13,908 nucleotides of DNA from Cellvibrionales bacterium. GTDB lineage: Bacteria; Pseudomonadota; Gammaproteobacteria; Pseudomonadales; JAHEGP01. Position numbers and translations under genes: made by a program. Location: assembly GCA_024645065.1 (NCBI GenBank), contig JAHEGP010000062.1, positions 1 to 13,908 of the forward strand, given 5' to 3'. The notes under the pieces were generated by a model that did not search any database, was not told where the DNA came from, and saw only the letters and a list, made by a program, of their open reading frames with translations. Below, piece by piece: positions 1 to 6,851 of this stretch (positions are counted from its first letter, which is position 1; each line of letters begins with the position of its first letter).

Positions 1-657
1 GTCATGCTGGTTCGTAGCGGCAAGCATTCGTTTGCCATCCAGGTGGATAAACTATTGGGTAGCCGCGAAATCGTGGTTAAAACCCTGGGTCCACAGTTCA
101 GCTCGGTAATGGGCTTGTCGGGTGCAACAGTACTTGGGGACGGTGGCGTCGTTATCATCCTCGACTTGCACGAAATCATTCGGACCGATATTTCCCAGCC
201 ACAGCTGAACGAATTGCTCGAACAGGAGGTTCAACCAGAGCAGCCGCAAGACGATCGCAACCTGCTGGTGATGGTCGTCGACGACTCGGTAACAGTACGC
301 AAGGTAACGTCGCGCTTCCTTGAGCGTAACAATATGGATGTATTGCTGGCGAAGGACGGGGTCGACGCTATGCAGTTGCTGCAGGATCACAAGCCAGATG
401 TCATGCTGCTTGATATAGAGATGCCTCGGATGGATGGCTTTGAGGTCGCTAGCAGGGTAAAACACAGCAGCAAACTGAAGCACCTGCCCATCATTATGAT
501 TACATCTCGCTCAGGTGAGAAACACCGTCTGCGTGCAGAATCCATTGGAGTCGACAAATATCTCGGCAAGCCGTATCAGGAAATAGAGTTGTTAAGCTGT
601 ATAGAGGAGTTGACCGCAGGGGGTGTCAATGCGCGGGAGAAGTATGCCAGTGCATAG
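1..657 (+). CDS. CheA-type hybrid histidine kinase, C-terminal fragment (ChpA-like)
   Basis: This is the 3' end of a gene whose start lies left of the window; the frame is open from base 1. About the first 60 residues match the end of the CheW-like domain that closes CheA kinases and docks them to receptors, with the typical GDGGVVIILDL strand pattern. After a short Q/E/P-rich linker (about 62-86) comes a complete receiver domain (about 87-205). Numbering from the methionine at base 4, it has the acidic pair D93/D94, phospho-acceptor D137 in MLLDIEMPRMDG, T167 and K189 in the LGKPY motif. A CheA with a C-terminal receiver, followed by a small CheW-like gene, is the arrangement of the Pil-Chp system (ChpA), which controls type IV pilus twitching and cAMP in Pseudomonas. 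The upstream pil genes are not visible, so a flagellar-type CheA hybrid remains possible. The kinase core, Hpt domains and start are outside the window. Confidence 0.85.
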   Translation, partial: VMLVRSGKHSFAIQVDKLLGSREIVVKTLGPQFSSVMGLSGATVLGDGGVVIILDLHEIIRTDISQPQLNELLEQEVQPEQPQDDRNLLVMVVDDSVTVRKVTSRFLERNNMDVLLAKDGVDAMQLLQDHKPDVMLLDIEMPRMDGFEVASRVKHSSKLKHLPIIMITSRSGEKHRLRAESIGVDKYLGKPYQEIELLSCIEELTAGGVNAREKYASA

Positions 658-712
658 GCCTCCATGTCGCCGGTGCGGATATTTTTAATACTACTAGATT
701 GCGGAACCGATT

Positions 713-1213
713 ATGACTCGACAGCTGATGGACGGTAACAAAACAGTCGACTTGATTACCATGTTGCTGCCAGTAGGAGGCAAAAACCTGCTACTTCCCA
801 ATGTTTCGGTTGCTGAAATTATTCAACTCGGGGATCTGGCCACGGCGGACGATATGCCAACCTGGTTAGTGGGTACCTGCTGCTGGAGGGGAACCCGTAT
901 TCCGGTGCTCGCATTCGACGCCATTAACGAAGAGCAAGCGCTGGAAAGTGAATATGGGTTCCATGCTGCGGTGATCAATGGAGCTCTCGAAGGGCTTCCC
1001 TTCTACGCCATAGCCACCAAATCGCCGCCCAGAATGATAAGGATTAACGACAGGGAAATCGTCGAGAACGCCGATACCGAGGTTGGCCCAGCGGAATTGA
1101 TGACGGTGGATGCTTGTGGTGAAACTGCGACAATTCCAAACCTGGAATATATTGAGGAGCAGTTGTTGCAGACCATAGGAGCCCTCGATGCAAGCGTATC
1201 CCAGGCGAGTTAA
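713..1213 (+). CDS. CheW-like chemotaxis coupling protein (ChpC-like)
   Basis: A 166-residue protein that appears to be a single CheW-like domain. Visible family features are the opening strand (LITMLLPVGGKNLLLPNVSVAEII), the central W-RG-RIPVLAF motif (CCWRGTRIPVLAFD) and a late IPNLEYIEEQL segment. CheW-like proteins are cytoplasmic adaptors that link chemoreceptors to the CheA kinase. The gene starts 55 bases after the CheA-hybrid gene on the same strand, so the two are probably co-transcribed. The Shine-Dalgarno match before the ATG is weak (GCGGAAC). Its size and position after a ChpA-type kinase resemble ChpC of the Pseudomonas Pil-Chp cluster, but I cannot separate ChpC from other CheW paralogues by eye. 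It converges on rsmE with a 39-base gap. Confidence 0.85.
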   Translation: MTRQLMDGNKTVDLITMLLPVGGKNLLLPNVSVAEIIQLGDLATADDMPTWLVGTCCWRGTRIPVLAFDAINEEQALESEYGFHAAVINGALEGLPFYAIATKSPPRMIRINDREIVENADTEVGPAELMTVDACGETATIPNLEYIEEQLLQTIGALDASVSQAS

Positions 1214-1252
1214 CTTTTCAGGAGCAAGATCAGAGCAAAAGCAAGCGCCCGG

Positions 1253-1981
1253 TCATAGATCCCCCCACAGGTACTGGGCCAGGGCGATGGCCGCAACAGG
1301 GACTGTTTCAGTGCGCATTATGCGGGGCCCAAGGGCTGCAATCCTGAAGCCTGCCGCTGTAGCGTGATCCAGTTCGGCATCTGAAAACCCGCCTTCCGGA
1401 CCGACCAGCAACACGACGTTTTTGGGCGTTTCCAATGCCCATTGCCGCAGATTATTCCCCGAGACATCAAACATCAGGCGCAGGCCCTCAGTGGGAGTTT
1501 GCAGCCATTGCATCAACTCAGTGGCCGGCTGCACCACGGGAGGTTCATTGCGGCCACATTGTTCGCAGGCACTGATCGCGACCTGCTGCCAATGTTGCCT
1601 CTTTTTCTCCAGTCGTTGGCTATTCAGCCTGATGTCGCAGAATTTTGAGCTGAGGGGAGTAAATCCGGATACGCCCAGCTCCGTTGCTTTCTGCAGAGCC
1701 CAATCCATGCGGTCGCCCTTGGACATGACCAGACCCAGGTGAAGCTGCAGGGGTGACTCTCTGCTGGCCTCTTCACAGCGCAACACTTCCACTATCACCG
1801 TGCCTCGATGGCTGTCCCGAATGGCAGCCTGGTATTGCTTGCCGTCGCCATTGAATAGTATGACCCGGTCTCCCGGCCCGCGGCGCAGCACCCGGCTCAG
1901 ATAGTGTCCGGCTTGTCCCTGTAATTGAACCCGCGATTCCGGTACCAGGACTTTATCGGTGTAGAGCCTTGGCAGGCGCAT
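1253..1981 (-). CDS. rsmE: 16S rRNA m3U1498 methyltransferase RsmE
   Basis: A 242-residue SPOUT-class methyltransferase that uses SAM to methylate N3 of U1498 in 16S rRNA, in the 30S decoding region. The N-terminal PUA-like RNA-binding region (about 1-70) has the usual pattern ending in VLRRGPGDRVILFNGDG. The C-terminal domain forms the trefoil-knot SAM site, with GPEGGFSDAE at 194-203 and LGPRIMRTETVPVAA at 217-231; both are RsmE signatures. The length is normal for the family (about 240-245). The ATG is 12 bases after the metF stop and has no strong Shine-Dalgarno sequence, so translational coupling with metF is plausible. As a SAM consumer at the end of a SAM-cycle operon it fits its context. 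It is the last gene of the minus-strand run. Confidence 0.95.
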   Translation of the reverse strand: MRLPRLYTDKVLVPESRVQLQGQAGHYLSRVLRRGPGDRVILFNGDGKQYQAAIRDSHRGTVIVEVLRCEEASRESPLQLHLGLVMSKGDRMDWALQKATELGVSGFTPLSSKFCDIRLNSQRLEKKRQHWQQVAISACEQCGRNEPPVVQPATELMQWLQTPTEGLRLMFDVSGNNLRQWALETPKNVVLLVGPEGGFSDAELDHATAAGFRIAALGPRIMRTETVPVAAIALAQYLWGDL

Positions 1982-1993
1982 AATGGAATCGGC

Positions 1994-2839
1994 TTAGCCT
2001 GCTTCAGCCCGGATGCCCAGGTTACTGCAAATGCTTGAAGTGGGCTCGGATTGGTTCATGGTATAAAAATGCAGACCCGGTGCGCCGGCTGCCAGCAAAT
2101 TTTCGCAAAGGCGTGTCACCAACTCGATACCAAAGTTGATGATGTCATCCTGCTTGCTGCCATAGCTCTCCAGCTGTTTGGCCACCCAGCGAGGTATGCT
2201 TGCGCCACAGCGCGCTGAGAAGCGCGCGAGGTTTTGGTAATTGGTGATCGGCATGATGCCAGGATAGATCGGCGCGGTTATGCCCGCATGCCGGCAGCTC
2301 TCCAGAAACCAGCTGTATGCGTCGGCATCGTAAAAATATTGCGTCAGCGCCGAATTTGCACCGTCATCGAACTTTTGCTTGAGATAGTAGATATCTTCTT
2401 CATAACTTTTGGCCTCGGGGTGAATCTCGGGATAAGCGGCAACTTCGATCTCAAAGTGATTGCCCGTATGGTGACGAATAAAACGCACCAGCTCGTTTGC
2501 ATATACCAGGCGTGCCATTCCCATACCCGATGGCATGTCGCCGCGCAGGGCGACAATGCGCTTGATGCCGTGTTGGCGATAATCTTCCAGCAAGGACAAT
2601 ACCGAGGCCTCATCATCGCCACCAAACGACAGGTGCGGGGCGACGTCGTAGCCGTCGCTGTGAATGTCCATTACCGCGTTGCGTGTGGTATCCCGGGTCG
2701 AACCGCCGGCACCATAGGTAACGGAAAAAAATGCCGGGCTTAGTCGTCCCAAAGTACTGCGGGTCTCTCTCAGCTTGACCATTCCTGATTCAGTCTTGGG
2801 TGGGAAAAATTCAAAACTCAAGCGCTTGTTATAACTCAT
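1994..2839 (-). CDS. metF: Methylenetetrahydrofolate reductase MetF
   Basis: An FAD enzyme of about 281 residues that reduces 5,10-methylene-THF to 5-methyl-THF, the methyl donor for remaking methionine from homocysteine. Family motifs run in order: SFEFFPPKT near the start, with the catalytic-type Glu in FEFF; VTYGAGGSTRDTT; the IVALRGDMPSGMG flavin-site loop; AAYPEIHPEA; ALTQYFYDADAY; PGIMPITNYQ; and a closing FYTMNQSEPTSSICSNLGI. The single-domain length resembles E. coli MetF (about 296). An in-frame TTG lies two codons upstream at 2845, but I chose the ATG at 2839 because an AGG-type ribosome site (CGACAGG) sits 6 bases before it. The gene lies 249 bases after ahcY, across a spacer with several hairpins, and is followed closely by rsmE. 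It may be controlled both from the sahR promoter and within that spacer. Confidence 0.96.
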   Translation of the reverse strand: MSYNKRLSFEFFPPKTESGMVKLRETRSTLGRLSPAFFSVTYGAGGSTRDTTRNAVMDIHSDGYDVAPHLSFGGDDEASVLSLLEDYRQHGIKRIVALRGDMPSGMGMARLVYANELVRFIRHHTGNHFEIEVAAYPEIHPEAKSYEEDIYYLKQKFDDGANSALTQYFYDADAYSWFLESCRHAGITAPIYPGIMPITNYQNLARFSARCGASIPRWVAKQLESYGSKQDDIINFGIELVTRLCENLLAAGAPGLHFYTMNQSEPTSSICSNLGIRAEAG

Positions 2840-2845
2840 GGTCAA

Positions 2846-2851
2846 CCTGTC
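2846..2851 (-). promoter_or_regulatory. metF ribosome binding site
   Basis: On the minus strand this reads GACAGG, ending 6 bases before ATG 2839. It lies directly against the alternative TTG at 2845, too close to serve it, so it favours the ATG as the metF start. Confidence 0.5.
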
Positions 2852-2865
2852 GGTGTGCGCCCACT

Positions 2866-2884
2866 GCCGGCTCTCGATGCCGGC
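2866..2884 (-). repeat. GCCGGC hairpin in metF leader
   Basis: Two GCCGGC arms (2866-2871 and 2879-2884) flank a 7-base loop. The structure lies about 27 bases before the metF ATG, close enough to affect access to the ribosome site. Confidence 0.4.
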
Positions 2885-2910
2885 CTGCCCGGGCTAATTG
2901 TGTCGTTCAG

Positions 2911-2942
2911 AAAACGCTCGCGGAACATGCACGGTTCCAGCG
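2911..2942 (-). terminator. Terminator- or attenuator-like hairpin before metF
   Basis: On the minus strand, arms CGCT+GGAAC (2942-2934) pair with GTTCC+AGCG (2926-2922 and 2918-2915) across a 7-base loop, with a 3-base bulge. TTTTC follows immediately (2914-2911 is four T). Nine pairs followed by a T run resemble an intrinsic terminator of moderate strength. It could end transcripts coming from ahcY or act as an attenuator for metF. Confidence 0.4.
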
Positions 2943-3043
2943 GCGCCAGGAAGGTTACATTGATCGTTCGGTGGCTCCATAGCCCCATAACGGCGAACCA
3001 ACAGTCGCCTCATAAAGGCAAACACAGCAGGGTTCCGGCGTTG

Positions 3044-3076
3044 CGGAGCCTGGCCCCATAACACGGCCAGTCTCCG
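3044..3076 (-). repeat. Strong hairpin after ahcY stop
   Basis: Arms CGGAG+CTGGCC and GGCCAG+CTCCG give 11 base pairs with one mismatch (3049/3071) and a 9-base loop. It begins 12 bases after the ahcY stop on the minus strand and has no T run, so it is more likely an mRNA-stabilising or processing structure than an intrinsic terminator. Confidence 0.5.
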
Positions 3077-3088
3077 GATTCCCGTCGG

Positions 3089-4483
3089 TTAGTAGCGATA
3101 GGACTCGGGTTTGTAGGGACCGTCGACCGGAACACCAATATAGTCGGCCTGCGCCGGGGTGAGCCGGGTCAAAACACCACCGAAGCCCCTGACCATATGG
3201 CTTGCGACTTCCTCATCCAGCTTTTTCGGCAGAACTTCGACCCGAATTGCGGCGGGCTTGAGTTCGGCTTCGAGGTGGGCAAAACTGCGCTCATAGAGGT
3301 AGATTTGAGCCAGCACCTGATTGGCAAAGGAGCCGTCCATGATTCGCGAGGGATGCCCGGTGGCATTGCCCAGATTGACCAGGCGACCTTCAGACAGCAA
3401 CAGCAGGTGGTCCTCTGGACTATCGCTGCGAAATACCCGATGCACCTGGGGTTTGACTTCTTCCCAGCGCCAGTTTTCGCGGGTAAACGCGGTATCGATT
3501 TCGTTGTCAAAGTGGCCGATGTTACAGACGACCGCGCCATTCTTGAGTGCCGCCAGCATATTCTTGTCACAAACGTTAAGGTTGCCCGTGGTTGTGACCA
3601 CTATGTCAGTTTTAGCCAGCAGAGATCTGTTGATGCTCGCCTCAGTGCCGTCGTTAATACCGTCGATATAGGGTGAAACCAGCTCGAAGCCGTCCATGCA
3701 GGCCTGCATGGCACAGATCGGGTCAACCTCGGAAACGGTGACGATCATGCCTTCCTGGCGCAGTGATTGTGCCGAGCCCTTGCCAACGTCGCCATAGCCG
3801 ATAACCAGGGCTTTTTTCCCGGCCAGCAAGTGGTCGGTGGCGCGTTTCACCGCATCATTCAGGCTATGGCGACAGCCGTACTTATTGTCGTTTTTCGATT
3901 TGGTCACAGAGTCGTTGACATTGATCGCGGGTACCTTCAATGAGCCCTGCTTGAGCATTTCCTGCAGTCTGTGAACGCCGGTGGTGGTTTCTTCGGTAAT
4001 ACCATGAACATTCTCCAGAACCGCCGGGTACTTGTCATGCAGCATTGCAGTGAGATCTCCACCATCGTCCAGCACCATGTTGGCATCCCAGGGTATACCA
4101 TCCTTGATGATGGTCTGCTCCAGGCACCAGTCGTATTCTTCTTCGGTCTCACCCTTCCAGGCAAATACCGGGGTACCCGCCGCCGCTATTGCCGCTGCTG
4201 CGTGATCCTGAGTGGAGAAAATATTACAGGATGACCAGCGTACTTCGGCTCCCAGGGATTGGAGGGTTTCTATCAGCACAGCAGTCTGTATGGTCATATG
4301 GATACAGCCCAGTATTTTTGCGCCCTTGAGCGGCTGCCTGGCGCTGTATTTTTCCCGTATTGCCATAAGCGCCGGCATTTCGGTTTCAGCGATTTCAATT
4401 TCCATTCGGCCCCAGGGGGCGAGGTTGATGTCTGCAACTTTGTAGTCGCTGTGCTTGGGTTCGATTTTGGTAGCGGTAGTCAT
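3089..4483 (-). CDS. ahcY: S-adenosylhomocysteine hydrolase (adenosylhomocysteinase)
   Basis: A 464-residue cytoplasmic NAD-dependent enzyme that splits SAH into adenosine and homocysteine, relieving product inhibition of methyltransferases. Visible landmarks are HMTIQTAVLIETL (62-74) at the substrate site, NVNDSVTKSKNDNKYG (188-203) with the conserved Lys/Asp pair, the NAD-binding GYGDVGKG (229-236), NIGHFDNEID (321-330), GHPSRIMDGSFANQ (376-389) and the C-terminal PYKPESYRY tail that reaches the partner subunit's cofactor. The length matches the longer bacterial form, which carries an extra internal insertion. It starts 31 bases after metK in the same direction, and its Shine-Dalgarno match (CAGAGAGAA) is imperfect. 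Many enterics instead use the Pfs/LuxS route; AhcY implies direct SAH hydrolysis here. It fits control by an SAH-sensing regulator, since SAH is its substrate. Confidence 0.97.
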   Translation of the reverse strand: MTTATKIEPKHSDYKVADINLAPWGRMEIEIAETEMPALMAIREKYSARQPLKGAKILGCIHMTIQTAVLIETLQSLGAEVRWSSCNIFSTQDHAAAAIAAAGTPVFAWKGETEEEYDWCLEQTIIKDGIPWDANMVLDDGGDLTAMLHDKYPAVLENVHGITEETTTGVHRLQEMLKQGSLKVPAINVNDSVTKSKNDNKYGCRHSLNDAVKRATDHLLAGKKALVIGYGDVGKGSAQSLRQEGMIVTVSEVDPICAMQACMDGFELVSPYIDGINDGTEASINRSLLAKTDIVVTTTGNLNVCDKNMLAALKNGAVVCNIGHFDNEIDTAFTRENWRWEEVKPQVHRVFRSDSPEDHLLLLSEGRLVNLGNATGHPSRIMDGSFANQVLAQIYLYERSFAHLEAELKPAAIRVEVLPKKLDEEVASHMVRGFGGVLTRLTPAQADYIGVPVDGPYKPESYRY

Positions 4484-4514
4484 AATTCGTGTTCTCTCTG
4501 GATGTCAGTAAAGT

Positions 4515-5669
4515 TTAAAGAGCGGCGCGCAAGGCGTCGGCCTTGTCAGTTTTTTCCCAGGTAAAACTATCTCCGGTGCGGCCAAAATGGCCATAGGCTG
4601 CGGTGGGGCGATAAATGGGTCGCTTCAGGTCCAGCATGGCTACCAGGCCATGGGGCCTGAGTTCAAAATGCTCGCGCACCAGGTCGACGATTTTCGCGTC
4701 AGGTAGTTTGCCCGTGCCAAAAGTGTTAACGGCAATGGAAGTGGGCTCGGCAACACCTATGGCATAGGACACCTGTATCTCGCAGCGATCAGCAAGACCC
4801 GCGGCGACGATGTTCTTGGCGACGTAACGACCGGCATAAGCGGCGGAGCGGTCAACCTTGGACGGATCCTTGCCGGAGAAAGCTCCTCCTCCGTGGCGGG
4901 CCATACCGCCGTAAGTATCAACAATAATCTTTCGCCCGGTGAGGCCGCAGTCGCCAACCGGTCCCCCGATAACAAACTTGCCAGTGGGATTGATGTGATA
5001 GCGGGTGTCGGCATGCAGCCACTTTGCAGGCAGGACATGCTTGATGACAGTCTCCATGATCGCTTCATGGATATCTTTCTGCGGTATATCGGGATCGTGC
5101 TGGGTAGAAAGCACTACCGCATCGACGGCCACCGGCATGCCATTTTCGTAGCGCAGCGTTACCTGGCTCTTGGCATCCGGGCGCAGCCAGGGAAGAACCC
5201 CGTCCTTGCGCAGATGCGCCTGGCGCTCTACCAAACGGTGCGAATAGTAAATGGGTGCGGGCATCAATACATCGGTTTCGTTGGTCGCGTAGCCGAACAT
5301 CAAACCCTGGTCGCCGGCCCCCTGCTCCTTGTTCTCTCCTTCATCAACCCCCATGGCAATATCGTGGGACTGCTTGCCAATGGCGTTCAATACTGCGCAA
5401 CTGGCGCCGTCGAAGCCGACATCCGAGCTGTTGTAACCAATGTCGAGGATGACGCCACGGACGACTTCTTCAAGGTCGACGTAGGTATTGGTGGTGACTT
5501 CGCCGGCAATGATAGCCATTCCGGTTTTGACCATGGTTTCTACCGCTACCCGGGCATTCGGGTCGTCGGCAATAATGGCATCGAGAACGGCGTCAGAAAT
5601 CTGGTCCGCCATCTTATCGGGATGGCCTTCAGATACCGACTCGGAGGTGAAGATACTGTATTCTGACAT
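4515..5669 (-). CDS. metK: S-adenosylmethionine synthetase MetK
   Basis: A 384-residue enzyme that condenses methionine and ATP into SAM with release of phosphate and pyrophosphate; it normally works as a tetramer in the cytoplasm. Signatures are SEGHPDK (13-19) near the N terminus, the GAGDQGLMFGYATNET hexapeptide region (117-132), and the phosphate loop GGGAFSGKDPSKVDRSAAY (260-278). The length equals that of E. coli MetK. The ATG at 5669 follows a good ribosome site (AGGAAG, 7 bases away). It lies 45 bases downstream of sahR with no operator-like dyad in the gap, so metK probably depends on the sahR promoter. It is followed by ahcY after 31 bases. Confidence 0.98.
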   Translation of the reverse strand: MSEYSIFTSESVSEGHPDKMADQISDAVLDAIIADDPNARVAVETMVKTGMAIIAGEVTTNTYVDLEEVVRGVILDIGYNSSDVGFDGASCAVLNAIGKQSHDIAMGVDEGENKEQGAGDQGLMFGYATNETDVLMPAPIYYSHRLVERQAHLRKDGVLPWLRPDAKSQVTLRYENGMPVAVDAVVLSTQHDPDIPQKDIHEAIMETVIKHVLPAKWLHADTRYHINPTGKFVIGGPVGDCGLTGRKIIVDTYGGMARHGGGAFSGKDPSKVDRSAAYAGRYVAKNIVAAGLADRCEIQVSYAIGVAEPTSIAVNTFGTGKLPDAKIVDLVREHFELRPHGLVAMLDLKRPIYRPTAAYGHFGRTGDSFTWEKTDKADALRAAL

Positions 5670-5714
5670 CTAGGACTTCCTGTGTGATTGACAATAGGGG
5701 TTGTTAGTTACCGG

Positions 5715-6704
5715 TTACAAGCGGATGAATTGGCGCAGCTGTACGCTGAAACCGTTGCGTTGGGCAAAATACAAGTGTTGGCCGCTGTCGAGGCCCGCCG
5801 CCTCGGCCCAGTGACTGATGTCCTCGGGATCGAATCCAAGCCAGACATCTCCGCAGGCCTCCCGGGCCCAGGCCTGGTCGTGGCGGCATAACTCCGTCAG
5901 GAACAGCGAGCCACCCTGGCCCAGCAAAGCGGCCAGATCGGCGATAATATCCGCTGGTGACGGCGTGTGGTGTAACACCATATTGGCCACAATGCAGTCC
6001 GGTTGCAGCTGCGCCCGGTGCGCTGTTGTCGTGTCGCCCAGCATAAAATCCACGTTTTCCAGTTTCTGGCAGCGCTCCCGGGCGAGTGACAGCATGCTGT
6101 CCGAGATGTCCAGCCCGGTTACCCGATCAAAACGGGGTGAAAGCTCACGCAGGAAGGCACCTTCGCCGGGACCAATCTCCAGCGCCATCCGGCGCGACGG
6201 CACATTGGCTCCGTCGATCAGCTCGAGCATCGGTTCAGCGTACTGTTGGTATATCGCAATCAGCTCCTGTTGCGCCTGGAAGCGGTTCGCATTCTCCTGA
6301 AAAAACTGGCGCGAGGAATTGGCCCGCTCCTGGTGCACCCCGGCAATTCCCTCGACGACACCCGGGCGCAGCGGCAGGCTGTCCACTGCCTGCAATAAAT
6401 TTTGCCAAAGTGCCTGCCACTGGGGAGCGGGCGACTGGTGGTGACGGCGATAAAAAATCGAATTGCCCTCGCGTCGACTTGCAATCAAACCGACCTGCGC
6501 CAGTACCTTCAGGTGGTGGCTCATAGCGGGTTGCCGCACTCTAAAGATAGTGCACAATTCCTGTACACCAAAGCTTTGCTTGTCGAGCACCCGCAATATC
6601 TCCAGGCGCAGAGCATCAGCGCTGGCCTTGAACAGGCCAGCTAGCTGATCGGTCGTCTGCGGTGGCAGTTCGCGAAGCTTATCGGAAGTTGCTGTATAAG
6701 ACAT
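5715..6704 (-). CDS. sahR: ArsR-family regulator fused to SAM-methyltransferase-like domain (SahR-type)
   Basis: A 329-residue two-domain protein. Residues about 20-88 form an ArsR-type winged helix: LRLEILRVL, then a helix-turn-helix with recognition segment RVRQPAMSHHLKVL (55-68) and a wing around REGNSIFYRR. Residues about 170-275 form a class I methyltransferase fold with EIGPGEGAFL (176-185), an acidic strand end in VTGLDIS (196-201) and GDTTTA (223-228). The usual ArsR metal motif (ELCVC) is replaced by ELCTIF, so metal sensing is unlikely. The ArsR+methyltransferase architecture directly upstream of metK-ahcY-metF matches the published SahR regulators of proteobacteria, which respond to SAH. 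Inference: the methyltransferase domain is the SAH sensor, and the protein represses its own operon through the dyad at 6730-6753. Whether it keeps methylation activity is unknown. The ATG has no Shine-Dalgarno sequence; see the promoter entry. Confidence 0.85.
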   Translation of the reverse strand: MSYTATSDKLRELPPQTTDQLAGLFKASADALRLEILRVLDKQSFGVQELCTIFRVRQPAMSHHLKVLAQVGLIASRREGNSIFYRRHHQSPAPQWQALWQNLLQAVDSLPLRPGVVEGIAGVHQERANSSRQFFQENANRFQAQQELIAIYQQYAEPMLELIDGANVPSRRMALEIGPGEGAFLRELSPRFDRVTGLDISDSMLSLARERCQKLENVDFMLGDTTTAHRAQLQPDCIVANMVLHHTPSPADIIADLAALLGQGGSLFLTELCRHDQAWAREACGDVWLGFDPEDISHWAEAAGLDSGQHLYFAQRNGFSVQLRQFIRL

Positions 6705-6710
6705 GGGCGC

Positions 6711-6738
6711 AGTCTAGCAGAACCTGAATCTATATCAA
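6711..6738 (-). promoter_or_regulatory. Candidate sigma-70 promoter of the sahR operon, possibly leaderless
   Basis: On the minus strand, -35 TTGATA (6738-6733) and -10 TAGACT (6716-6711) are separated by 16 bases. The -35 lies inside the operator dyad, so a bound regulator would block polymerase. The -10 box ends 6 bases before the A of the sahR ATG, placing the expected start point at or next to the start codon. That would explain the missing ribosome site. Confidence 0.45.
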
Positions 6739-6753
6739 TATAAATCGATATAG
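6730..6753. promoter_or_regulatory. Probable SahR operator dyad
   Basis: Perfect 7-base arms CTATATC (6730-6736) and GATATAG (6747-6753) flank a 10-base AT-rich centre. Comparing the whole 24 bases with its reverse complement gives 20 of 24 symmetric positions. It is 25 bases upstream of the sahR start and overlaps the candidate -35. Size, symmetry and AT-richness suit an ArsR-family dimer. Assignment to SahR rests on position; I did not match it to a published motif. Confidence 0.65.
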
Positions 6754-6851
6754 TTATTATTCCGCTTTCAGCGCCGGGCTAACGGAAGCCGGCCAGACTG
6801 TCCGGGCGCTGTCAATGTCCGCAGCCTGATATCGAGCCAGGGACGTATTGG

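Larger units (their letters stand above)
2840..3088 (-). other. ahcY-metF spacer with hairpins and a direct repeat, no gene
   Basis: This 249-base spacer is long for the interior of an operon and holds no convincing coding frame. Read on the minus strand it contains, in order: a strong hairpin just after the ahcY stop (3044-3076), a short hairpin with GGCT/AGCC arms near 2973-2984, a terminator-like stem with a T run (2911-2942), and a GCCGGC hairpin (2866-2884) just ahead of the metF ribosome site. The 10-mer GCCCCATAAC (plus strand) occurs at 2982-2991 and 3053-3062. The layout suggests control between ahcY and metF, such as attenuation or partial termination, but no known riboswitch consensus is recognisable. 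Confidence 0.5.

Noticed and set aside
2855..3061. A 68-codon plus-strand frame in the ahcY-metF spacer
   Set aside because: It has Arg/Pro/Ser-rich composition, no ribosome site and no recognisable domain, and it overlaps the hairpins that better explain this spacer.
3025..3090. Possible SAH riboswitch in the ahcY-metF spacer (minus strand CCAGGCTCCG resembles the conserved CCAGGCUCG)
   Set aside because: The GAGCGCUGC segment and its pseudoknot partner GCGCUC, needed for the SAH aptamer, are missing. The similarity is short, and the element would sit after rather than before ahcY. A covariance search with the Rfam SAH model would settle it.
4893..5666. A 257-codon plus-strand frame opposite metK
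   Set aside because: It is a mirror of metK codons with no recognisable family, so it is an artefact of GC-biased coding.
5670..5714. A second SahR operator between sahR and metK
   Set aside because: The 45-base gap has no ATATC/GATAT dyad, only the metK ribosome site.
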